Positions 9,801 through 21,800 of a stretch of DNA of 26,705 nt are shown one piece after another. The position numbers were made by a program, and so were the translations under genes. The number at the start of each line of letters is the position of its first letter. The first letter of the stretch is position 1. Origin of the DNA: JANNWF01 sp052390415 (GTDB taxonomy: Bacteria > Pseudomonadota > Gammaproteobacteria > Xanthomonadales > Xanthomonadaceae); the NCBI GenBank assembly GCA_052390415.1, contig JBQTGY010000072.1, positions 1-26,705 of the forward strand. Reading direction: 5' to 3'. Under the pieces are notes generated by a model that worked only from the letters and a program-made list of their open reading frames with translations, was not told the DNA's origin and searched no databases.

Positions 9801-12800
9801 GGCCAGCGACGCCATGCCAGAGTTGCTGACGCCGACGTGCAGCGATGCCACCGGCCCACCCAGCACAACCGTCGCCGCGGGCGTGAGTTGCAGGCGGCCG
9901 CTCAGGGTTGCGCCGGCTCCTGCGGCAACCAACACCACGTCGCGGTTAGTGCTGCGCTGATGCTCACCGGCAACGAACTCCAGTCGCAATTGATAGGTGC
10001 CGGGCGCTTGCGCGGTTCCCGGCCAGACCAGGTTGCGGCGCACGCTGTAACCCGGCAAGAGCAGCCCGGTGCCGCCTTGCCACAGCGTCTGCGAGGTGCC
10101 GTCTTGCGCCTGCGCCAGCAATCGCAGTTGGCCGTCATCCAGCAGCAGGTTGCCGGCCAGATAGTCGATCCCGATCTCCACCGGCAGCGCATTGCCCGCG
10201 GTTGCCGATAGCGATGCCGGCAACAAGTGCAGACGAAGTTCGACCTGCGCCTCAATCACGATGTCGGCGCGGCGGGTCAACAACACGCTGCCGTTGGCCG
10301 CAAACAACGTGGCCTGGATGACGTAGCCGCCGTTGGCCAAGGCGCCGGGCTGCCACGACCAGTCGAAGCGCCGGGTCTGCCCGGTGGCCAAGCTGGGCAG
10401 CGTGTAGCGCGCGATCTCGCCTTGGTCATTGCCAGCCGCATCCAATGCGCGCAATGCGATCTCACCTTGAAAGAGTTCGCCCGGATTGCTGACTTCAACC
10501 CGGCCACGGATGGCGGCACCCGGTGCCCACACCGATTGATCCGGCGCCAGCGCGAGTTGCGGTTGTGGCTGGATACCTACGTTCCAACTGCGGCTGATGC
10601 GGTTGTTGTTTTCATCACTCTCCTCGACCCGCTGCTCGGGATCGGCGATCACGGTCAAACGGTACTCACCAACGACGGTGGCGCGTCCGAGGTCGATGGC
10701 GAAGCTGTTGCTGAAGCCGCCGCTCAGCACCAACGTGTTGTTGCTGATCGTCAGATCGACGGTGCCATCCGGCCGTTCGAGCGTAGCTTTCAAAGCACGT
10801 TGGTTGGGCAGCTCCACGCTGCCATCGCCAATGGTGTGAAGGGATACGTAGGCCACCTGCTGATCGCCGATGCGCGCGCCTTCCGGGAACAGATGCAATT
10901 CATCGGTATGCAGCAGCAGATCGACACTGCCGGGTGGTGCTGGCTCAAATTCGATGCGGATCGGCAACGATGCTGGCCCAGGTAAATCGCTGCGATTGCG
11001 TGCCACCGCCTGCACGATCTGCAAGCCGGGCACACTGCTCAGGTCGCGCGCGCAAAACGCGCCGGGCGGGCCACTGAGCACGGGCAAGGTCGGGTCGGCC
11101 GTAGTCGACAGCAGTTGCCAGGATGGCGACCACTGCAGTCGATGCGTGCCGCTGCCCGCTTCGGCAACACGCTCAATCCGATCCAACAGCACGCCGGTGT
11201 CGGCCCTGCGCCGTTCGATGCCGTCTGCAAACAGCAAGGCAATCTGACTGGCGTCGGCTGACCAGGCCAGCGCCAGCAGGATGCGCGAATCGGCAAGCAA
11301 AACCTGCGGCGCGCTGGCGCCACTGGTGTGCCGCAACAAGCGGCCGCTGGCATCGACCGACAACCAGTCGCTGCCGATCGGCGCGGGGATCGGGCCGGCG
11401 CGATCAGCGCCGTTGCCGATCAGCGTCACCGTCGAGGTGGTCGCGTCGACTCGATAGGCATTCCCCAGTTCGTCGGCCAACACAACGCTGGCGGGCTCGG
11501 CTTGCCAATGCAGCGAACCCGCTTTGGCACGGCGGTTCGCAGGCAAGGCAATCGATACAAACGGCTGGGTGGCGTCGGTCGCCATCCACAGTCCATGACC
11601 TTGTCCGGCCTGATCGCCGATCACGTAAATCCGGTCTGCGGCAGCATCGACAGCGAGATCGTCGAGCACACCGACGAACGCGCCACGCGGCTCGATCACG
11701 TCCAGATCCCGATGGGCAATCGCCAGTTCGCCGGCCGTGTTGGCACCGATCACGCTGCGGCCATCCGCCAGGCGGAGCAGCAAACGCCACGCGCCGCCAG
11801 CGGCCGGTGCGGCGCTGATGCGCTGGCCACTGCTGAGACTGAACCAACCCGGCAGGCCATCCGTTGCCGCGCTGCCCAGCATCAGCGCCCGCCCGTCATC
11901 GCTGAGTACGGCGTCACTTCCCAGCGCGGCGAGCTCAAACAGTCGATGCGACCACGTGGCGTCTGCGTTGACCGTGGTTATCGCATCGCCCGCCATGGTG
12001 ATGGTGGTGCGCGCCGCTGGCGAGCCCATCCCGCAGACGTCGAAGCGGGCATCCGCCCATTGAATGGTTCGACCTGGCACGGTCGGATAGGTCAGCTGCG
12101 GCGCGAGCGGCGGTATCCGATCAAGCACCGCGCCACTCACCGGCACGCTGTAGGCGCTGAGACTACCGTTGCTGGCGACCGCCGCCACACGATAAAAATA
12201 CGACCGCCCCGTCTCCAGCCCACTGTGCAGGTAGTCGCTTGCGCTCAACGTCAACAACAGCGTGTACGGGCCAGCCATCTGATTGCCGACTTCCAGCCGA
12301 TACGCGGTCGGCGGCGGACCCGCGCCGGCCAACCACGTCACCCGCAGGGCCAGGTCGAGGCCCGGTTGTTGCACCTGGCTGATGCTGGGCTGTCCGGGCC
12401 CATCCAGGGTGACGGTCAGAACGACCTGATTGGATGGCGCGCTGGTATTGCCGTGGATGTCTTCGGCCAACACGACGTAGGTGTGCTCGCCGTTCGGCGC
12501 CGCACTATCCTCGTGGCGTCGCGGCGCGCTGTACGAGATGTGCGCCAGTGTCTGGCCGTCGCGCTTGAGCACATAACCGGCGAGATCGGCGGCCGCTGAC
12601 TCGGTCCACGACAGCACAGGCACACCATTTTCGAGCGCACCGCTCAGAATTACAGCGGGTGGTGGATCGACATCACCCACCGCCGCCGTCCAGGCATTCG
12701 ATCGCTCGCTCTCAAAGCCCAGCGGGCTCACCGCCGTCACCGTGTAAACGTGCTGACCCTCGGATACCGGTTCACTGGCGAGCAACATCGCGGTGGTCCA

Positions 12801-15800
12801 GTGCTGCAGCGGCTGCACTTCAAGCAGGCGCAGTTGCGCGCCGGGCTGCTGCGCGCGGACAAGCTCGATCCGCAAGCCACGTGTGGGGTACGCGGTGTGC
12901 GCCAGGAACAGCGCGCTTGCGCTGGACTGATCCGAGCGCTCGCCCATCGCGATCCAGTGTCCGTCTTCACTCAAGACGTTGACGCGGTAGACATTGGCGG
13001 CTGCACCGGCGCTGGCGAACTGCAAACGCAGGCCGGAAATCAGGCTAAGGTTATCCCAGCGCAACTCCAGCACTCCGGCGCTGCCGAGTTCGGCGCTGGA
13101 TGGCGGTGCGTCGACTGTCCAGGCTGTCGCCAAATCACCGTCCACGGCCAGTGCGGCGCTCGCACCCACGGCAGAGGTAGCGGTGATGACCTGGCCCAGA
13201 TTCGGATCCAAGGTGATCGCACGATCATTTCGATACACGCGGTAACCCAGCACATCGGCACTGGGGCTGGCCAACCAGGTCAGGCTGACCGCCAGCGCTT
13301 GCACGCTGCCCTGCAATCCGGTGGGCGGCAACGGTCGTTGGCCTCGGCGCACCGCTGTGGCGGCCATCAGGCTGCGATTGCCTTCGGCGTCAGTGACGCG
13401 GACTTCGATCGCGTTGCGACCGACCGCCAACGGCAGCGCTGGCAGAACGAAGTCGCTGTTGGCTTGGATGATTGCGCCGGTGCCTTCGGTTAGCAGCACG
13501 CCACCTTCGCCCAGCACACGATAGTGCAGTGTTCCTCCGCGCTCGCCGCTGCGACCTCGCACGTCGACGCTGGGCTCGGCAATCGGTGTGTACGCGGGCG
13601 CCAGCAACAATCCGAACACATGCGCGGTATCGACGTTGCTGGTTGGCGAAGCATTCTCGCTTTCATCGAAAGCGATCACGCGATAGCTGTGCGCGCCTTC
13701 CGGCCGCGCCAAGTCGATGGCGATGGTCTGAGTCAGCAGTGCGGTCTGCACCAACTCCCACTGGCCAGCACTGCCCTGTCGCTCGACCCGATAACCAGCA
13801 AGATCCGCGGCCACGCTGGCATCCCAACTCAAGGCCACGCTCGCGCCTGCGGCGCGCGCCCGCAGGTTCTGCGGTGTGGGTGGCGGCGTGAGATCGACAT
13901 AACGCACACGTACCAGCGGCGGCACCGCTGTCTGCTGACCACCGACGTCGGTGGCGATGGCGCGCAACTCGTATTCGCCGTACTCCGCGGCGGCAGGCGT
14001 GAACGTCGCCCGCCATGGCAAGGCGGTGAGTACGCCGCCAAAGGGTGTCCACGTGCTCGAAGCAATCGGACGCGCCGCAAACTCGACCGTGGCAATGTCG
14101 CGATCGTCGCTGCGCGCCACCGCTTCGATGGATGCCGAGAAGGATTCGCCCGCCTGCGGGCGCAAGAATTCAAGGCGAGGCGGGCCGACATTGCGAGTCA
14201 AGTTCGCCGGATCGGAGGGCGGACTCAGGTTGCCCGCCCGATCCATCGCATATACCCGATAGATCAACTCGCCGTCGGGCGCGCCGCCATCGGTGAGCGT
14301 GTTTTGCGGCGTGGTCAGCGGACGCAAATCGGGCGGCAAGTTGCTGCCATAACCGACCAACTGACCGCCGCGATAAAGCAGGTAACCGAGCAGGTCAGGC
14401 TCCGTGTTGGGCGCCCACGTGGCCACCACGTCGGCCCCGGCATCTTGCAACTGCAATCCAGTCGGCGCCGCTGGCGGCGCGTTGTCGATTGTCACCGCGC
14501 GCTCGACTTGCGCCTGGTTGCCGCTGCTATCACGGGCACTCAGACGCAGCCGCAATGCGCTGCCCTCGGCGATGCCACGCGTGTCCCAACTGTGCAACAG
14601 GCCGCCGTCGACCGCGGTTGCAGAGCGCCGCAAAACCTGCAACTCGCTGCCATCCACGGCTCGCAGCGACAGCACGTATTCGTCGAAATCAGCCGCGCTG
14701 TGAGCGCGTCCACGGACGGCATAATTTCCACGCAGCGTCTCGCCCTCGCTGGGCGCAAACAAGGCGACCGCAGGCGGCGTGCGATCGATCAGCACGCTGA
14801 CCGGATTGCTCGGCTCGCTGGCATTGCCGGCGTTATCGAAGGCGATGACGGTATAGGTCAGCTCGGCTTCCGGAACCAGTCGATCGAGGAAGCTCCGCGT
14901 AGTGCTGCGGCCAACTTCGGCGCCGTTGCGTTGGATCTGGAAGTCACGCAAGTCAGTGACTTCCGCGCCCTGCCATGCAAGGCGGACATTGAGATTGTCC
15001 TCGGCCACGGCGGTCAGCGTCTGCGGTGCAGGCGGTGGTTGGCCATCGACGACCAGCGGGATGACTGAGAAGGCTTCGAGACCGGCCAGGTCCTCCACCC
15101 ACAGCCGCAGCCTGAGTTCGCCTTGGTGAGACAATTGCAGGCTGGCAAGCTGCCCGTCAGTCGTCGCGAAGGGAAGCTCGCTAACCGTCGACCACTGCCC
15201 CAATGCGGCCTGCGCTGGTGTCGCAAACTGGATCCGGGCGCGGGCGAAATGGTCGTCGCTGGCGGTACCGGAGACGAACAGGTGTTCGCGCACCAATGCG
15301 CCCTCAAGCGGCTGGTCGATCCGTGCAATCGGCGGTGTGCCATCGATGCGGATCGGCGTCACGGCGTCGCTGCCGTTGCCGGCCCCATCGGTGACCTTGA
15401 GAGTCAGCAGGTAGTCGCCGTCCGCCTGGGTCGGCGTCCAGGCGTACAGCTCGCCCGCTACGACCGCCTGCGTACTTTCGAACAAGGTCGTCCGATTTTC
15501 TGGGTCCGTGACCGCAGCAATTTGCAACACGTAGCGTTGCAGGTGGGTGTCGCTGGCGGTGCCGGAAATCGCCAGCACTCGCCCTGTCGCCCGCGCCACC
15601 ACGGCGCTGGCAAGCGGGGCGGCGATTTCCGCAACCGGCGGGGTGCAGTCAAGCTCGAAATCATGCTCCGCCGCAGTGACGTTGCCGGCTAAATCACTGG
15701 TCTCGATCGTCAGGCGGTAACTCGACTCGGCCAAGCCAGCCAGCAAAGTGATTTCGTGCAACCCATTCGTATTGCCACTTCGTTCAGCGATCAGCGAATT

Positions 15801-18800
15801 GCCTCGCTGCAATTGCGCGGTGAAGGAAGCGGGGAAAAGATCGAACAATTCGAAACTGGCGCTGGCGTCGCAATTGGCCAATGAGCTGCTCGGCGTAACC
15901 GCGCTCAAGCGAGGGGCGACCGTGTCGATGGTGACCGTCAGCCGCTGCTCGTCATTGCGGTTGGGATCGGCGGCGTCGATCGCATTGATTCGGATGGTGT
16001 ACTCGCCGTCGCTGGCCGGGTTGCCATCCTCGCGGCGCCCGTCCCAGACATGCACTACCGGTCCCGATGTCACCGATGTCGATTCGGCCAGCCGCCGAAC
16101 CACCGAGCCGGCAGCGTCGATCACGACCACAGTCAACTGCGCGGCCGTGCCCAACTGCAATTGCACGCTGACAGAATCCTTGACACCGTCGGCATTGGGC
16201 GAAAACAGCGCCGGCAGCGCTCGCGCGCTGGTCAACAACAGCGGTCGCGGCAGCAGTTCGATCGCGCTGACGATTTCGCGTCCATTGCCCAACCAGTCGA
16301 GCGCGGTCACTCGAATCCAGGTTGGACCGACCGCCCCCCCGGTGTTCCACTCAGCCAACAACGCCGGCGTGGGAAATGGTCGGAGATGATCGCCAATCGT
16401 TTGCCACGGCCCCGCACTCGAACCCTGCGAAACTTCAACCGTGAGCGAAGCGAAGTGTGGATCGACGGCAGTGCCCCGTACCTGCAGTGTCGCGACTCTC
16501 AATTGTGCTCCGGCGGTTGGCTGCACGAGGTCGACCTCTGGTGCGCTGGCGTCGACCGTCACCGGACGATCCAGCGTCGCTTCGTTGCCGCAGTCGTCGC
16601 GGGCCACAAAGCGGACCACGTACAGCCCGTCGGCGGCCGCAACGCCGGCAATTCGCCCGTTCCAGATGAAGTCGTACTCGCCCAGCGTGCGAGCCACGCT
16701 GGCCAAGGTCGCCAGTGCATCGCCGATTGGCTGCGGCTGCGAATTGCTATTGGTGCGCTGAGCGCGAAACAAGCTGACCTCAAGGCTGACCGGCTCGCGA
16801 GTCAACAGGAACCAGCGGGCCTCACGGTAAGCACCGCTGCTGCCGGGAGAGATCCCCGGCATATTGATCGTGCTCGGCGGTGGCAGGGGCAATGGCGAAC
16901 TGCGCTCTTCAAGCTCGGCGCGGGAATCGACGCTGTAGTTCACTGCCTTGCACACCTGCGCGCCCGACCAGTCGCTGGCGCGAACGCGGACCTCCAGCGC
17001 TTCGGTGCTGGTGGGCAAGGGCAGCGGTGCCTCGAAATTGTGCACATCGCTGAGACTGAATCCGCGTACGCGACCGGTCTCAAAGTCGCAGTCGGCACCA
17101 ACGGTACAAGCGACACCGGTACTCGCCCCGATTGGCACGCGAAGGAACGGCTGCTCCGAACCCGCCATGCGCTTTTCGACGAAAAAGCCAAAATTGCGGT
17201 CATCCTCGATCGTCGCGAGCAAGCGATGAGGCTCGTCGGTCAGTCCGCACATGCGCGCGCCTGGAGCGGGCGATTCGATCTGGACTTCGGGTATGGAGCG
17301 ATCCACGAAGAATGGGGCATCCGCGACCGCTTGCCATTCCGACCCGTCGACGGCGCGCTCCTCCAGCACACCCCGATAGTCGGCTTCCGGCCACCCCGAC
17401 ACATCGAGATCGTGTTCGAACGGGGCTTCATTTGGCACGCTGAGTTCAACAGGCAGTGTCAAAAACGGGCTTCGAACCGCCACTCGGTAGGCGCGATCGG
17501 GTTTCCGGTTCTTCACAATGATGTGGACGCGTCCTGACGGCGTTGAATCGCATTGTTGTGAAAGCGCAGGCACCACCTGCAGCCCCGGCGAACCCTCACC
17601 GCCACCGCTTACTCCGCCGCCTCCACCACCTCCGCCACCCCCCGCCGGACTGCCAATAGTCAGAGTCATGGCATTTGCGACTCGCTCGGCTCCACCGGCA
17701 TATCTGGCGCGCAATCGCAGTGTCACGCGACTACCTGGTAGTCGCTCGCTCAAGTCGAACGGAATCCGTTTGACATGGCCGCGCCAATGGCCCGAGCTGA
17801 CAACAGTCTCGATTTGCTCAGGCGCAGCCACAAATAGGGTGGTCCAGATCGGATCGCCGCCACCGGAGGCCGAAAGCAACTCGTCCACTATCAATTCGCT
17901 CAACCCATCCGCGAGATCAAGCGCAACGAGCGAAGTCCTGACCGCAGGGACCAAAATTGGAACCAGCTCAGTAGACGGAAAGAAAGTGCGACTGATCACC
18001 GGGATTCCTACGCGTGTGCCATAGGGCGGCGGCTGCAATCTGTCGCCTGCTCCGGAATTCGCGGCCCCCGCAAAGAGCAGTGTCGGTTGGCTCGCTCCGG
18101 CATCTTGCACGCTTCGGTTTCCCGCCACATCGACAGCGACAACTCGAAAACGGCGATTGTGGTACTGCATCCCGCTCAGCTGGGCTTCGCTTCTGCCATT
18201 GACGAATTCGTACAACCGAACTGGCAACAGTTCACTCCAATCGGCGCTGTCCAATGCAGCTGACTGCAATTGCACTGAACGCTTTGGCGAGGCAACCGCA
18301 GGATTCCCAAAATCGACTTGGTAATCGACGTAAGGCAAATCCAGAAGAAACGGCGGTTGCGCCCAAGGCAATGGCAGCTCTGCAGTCACGGAGGGCGCGG
18401 TGAGGTCAAGATTCACCCGCAGCGTATGACCACTTGAAAGCTCGATCCGGTAGCGGCCTTCAGCAGCGGGCGATCCGGCGGTTGTAAGCCCGTCCCACGT
18501 CCAGCTGTTGGGTCCGATCTCCGCGGCACCATACAAGCGATCCTCCTGGCGGACCACGACGCCCGCTGCGTCGCGTACGCTGAAGCGCTGCTCGGTCGCC
18601 CGCACCACTTTGAAGGTCAGTGTCACAGCATCTTGAACACCGTCACCATTCGGCGAGAAATCACGCAAATCCTGACGCACATCGGTCAACGGCGAACCAA
18701 TTTCCACTGCGGCCGAGGCAAATCGCTCACGCACATTGCCGGCGCGATCCGCCGCTCGCAGACGCAGTACATAAGCACCCGGAAGCGGCGGTGCCCAGCC

Positions 18801-21800
18801 AACAAAGTCATCGAAAAGCACTTCGTCCCGCGTTGCCGGCACCAAGACATTCCACGCGTCTGGAGTCGATGCCAACGCCCAGTCGATGCTGTAGTGATCG
18901 AAGTTTCGATCCGCGACCAGGCCGGACAGTTGAATGGTCCGGCCATCACTACCCGCACTCAGCACCGCACTGAGTTTCTCGATGGTGCTGAACACTGCAA
19001 CGATGTTTTGGTCGGACGCCGGAGCGCCGCTCGCCGCGAGTTGCAGGCGGGACTGTCCCGCACTGCTGTCGCGCAGACGAGCACTGGCCGACCACGGCAA
19101 GGTCACTCGGCCCTGCGACGGAATGGATACGCGACCGTCGCGTTGCAGAATCGTGCCGTTGCGGTGGATGAAAGCCGGCCACGTGGGAGGTGGCAGGGTT
19201 GCTCCACCCACTTGCTGCAGGCTCGGATAAATGGAGACATCGAATTGCGACTGCAGCGGCCACACCGTGCTTCCACCGATCCGTTCCGCAGTGCCATCGC
19301 GTTCCAAGCGCAGGTAGTCGACCGCGCCTTCGCAAACCCGCGCAGTGGGAATGGCGATGTCGGGCTGACCGGCGTAGACGACTTCGCCCGTGGTGAGGTA
19401 GAGCGCGCCGGTATGGCTGTCGAAGACTTGTCGCTCGAAGCCATGCAGCGACGTTGCATCCTCTAGCCAGACGGGGTGTGCAGAGCGTCGACAGTCGACA
19501 TTGGGGTTGGCGGCGTCGGCGGAAAAAATCTGCTGGATCGGAAAGCCTGGCTCGGATAGGTGAGCGGCGTATGCCTGCTCCCTCAGTAATGCAGGGAGCG
19601 CCATTTCGCCTAGTGGCGAACCATCGGCAGCGAAGCGCAATACCAACTTTTGACCGAGATCGATCACCACAAGCTCAGCCTGGTGTTCCAGCCAGTAGGC
19701 CCGCAACATCCTGAGGTTCCGCCACTCTCCGCTTTCGCTTGCAAGCCGTTTGCGATCATTCCGTAGCGTTTCGCCCGCATAGGGGACGTCGACGCGGATC
19801 AATTCGCGCGAGATGCCGGTGCGGACATCAACGACTGAAACGGACTCTTCAGCACCGGGTATTCCGACATCGAATCGCTGAACATGGGTCAGGTAATGCA
19901 ATCCATCCTCTGAAAATGCCACTCGCAGGGCGCGTGTTCCGTCAGAGTGATTGGGGAATCCAAGCTGGCTGATCGGTTGCCCTGGATCAACCGGGACAAA
20001 ATCAAGAAAGGTTGGCGAATTCGTCTTGAGCACGACGCCCAGAGAATTGACCAACTCAAGCTCGCCGCTGCTGGCGTTGGTGCGCATGGCTGTGACCGAG
20101 CCGGTCTCGATGTCGACGACAAAACGATCAGCGCCAGCCTCGCGCCCGCCGACCAATACCCTGCGCGCATCAAACTGACCCAGCAGCGGCTCGTTCGACG
20201 AGGTCGGCACCTGGGCCAACGGAACGGGACTGTCGACCGCATTCGCATCGAGGGTGAATAGCTCCGTGTGTACGGCGCCGCCAACGTTTGCCCTTACCCT
20301 GACTGCCAAGAGCACTCGACCATCGTCCAACATCAGCAGCTGGCTCGGTGTTGCCGAGGTGTTGTGTTGCTGTCCATAGGAGTCAAACCAGCGCTCAGTC
20401 ACCACCGGCTCGATCTGTCCGGTGAGGGCGTGAAAACGGACGACGATCCCGCCGACATGGTAGAGGTAGTCGTCAATCGCGGACCCTTCAGGTGCCGCCA
20501 GCCACTGCCCCCCTGACGGTAGATTCCTGGTCACGCCGTGGTCAGTGTTGACCGCCTCCAGCGCCATCGGTTGATCGGTGTCGAGGGTGACCCGGACCGG
20601 CTGACTGATCTGGCCTGTGCCGTGGCGCAGGAAAAGGGTGTACTGGCCATCGGTCACGAGTTGGCCGCCATCGTCCCGGCCATCCCAAACCACGGCACCG
20701 GCACCATTCCCCACATTCTCCAACGCATTGAAAAAGCGGACGACGCGACCGCTGTGGTCCTGCACTTCCACTTTTTCCGAGGCAGCCGTTTGGCGCCAAA
20801 CCACGCGCGTCTGATCCTTGACGCCGTCCCCATTGGGCGAGAAGTACAACTCGGTGGCGAAGGCGTCGCCGCTCTGGGTATCCAGCAGCACGGTAAGTTC
20901 GTTGTCGAGTTCGTTGAACTCGCGCACCTGATTGTCAGGATCGATTTCGACGCTGAGCGCTTGGGTCGCTTCGATCAATCCGAAGGTCCAGGCGAACACC
21001 GCATCGGTGCTCGCTCCAGGTGCGAGCGCGGCCAAGGTAACGGCGGGCTCGACCTCCGCACGGGCAGCTCCAGCCAGTTCCGAGAGCCTTACCACCACAG
21101 CGGCCGAGCCTTGTTCGCCAGTATTGCTGACGGTGATGCGCGTGCTGACAGGCTGACCGAAAACCGGTGCAGAAGGAGTCAGTGAGATGGCGCCGAGGGC
21201 GGTCGAGAGGTTGGGCAATCGCAGGGCGGTGATGTCGCGCAGGCCCATGTTGTCGGACTCACTGCGCTCTGCGATCTCAAGCTCACTGTCGGCAAACAGG
21301 TACAGGGCGGCATCACCGCTTTCCGCGTAGTCGGCGACGTCGATTCGAACGACGGTCTCGGCGAGCGCCGCCAAGCCTGCATCGATCCGGGTCGCGCCGA
21401 TGCGCACGCCGCCGCTGCGCGGGTCGCCGCGGTACAAAGCCACCGTGAACGCGTTCGCCGCTGACTGACCGAGGTTGCGCACCGTACCGCTGACCTGCAC
21501 GGGCGCACCCTGCAGGACCTGCGCCGGCGTGGTGCTGATGCTGCCCGGCAGCAGTGCCAGCTCGGGGCCATCGTTGCGACCGAGTTGCAGGACGAAGTCG
21601 AGCCGGTTGTTGTCCTCATTGGTCTCGCTGATGAGGTTCTCAGCGTCCACTCGCAAGCGCAGTGCGAGCGTGCCGTCCGTCAGTGGTCGCCAGCTCAGTT
21701 CGCGTTCCACTTGCTGCGCTGCTGCCACTGCCACGGTGGTTGCAGCGCGTGGCAGCCATTCGCCGTTGACCTCCTGTTCGAGCACGAGGGAAGCAGGAGG

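Noticed and set aside
11328..12599. 423-codon plus-strand frame, and another of 514 codons at 13524-15068
   Set aside because: Both are antisense to clear propeller, Ig and Fn3 sequence of the giant protein and have low-complexity basic translations.
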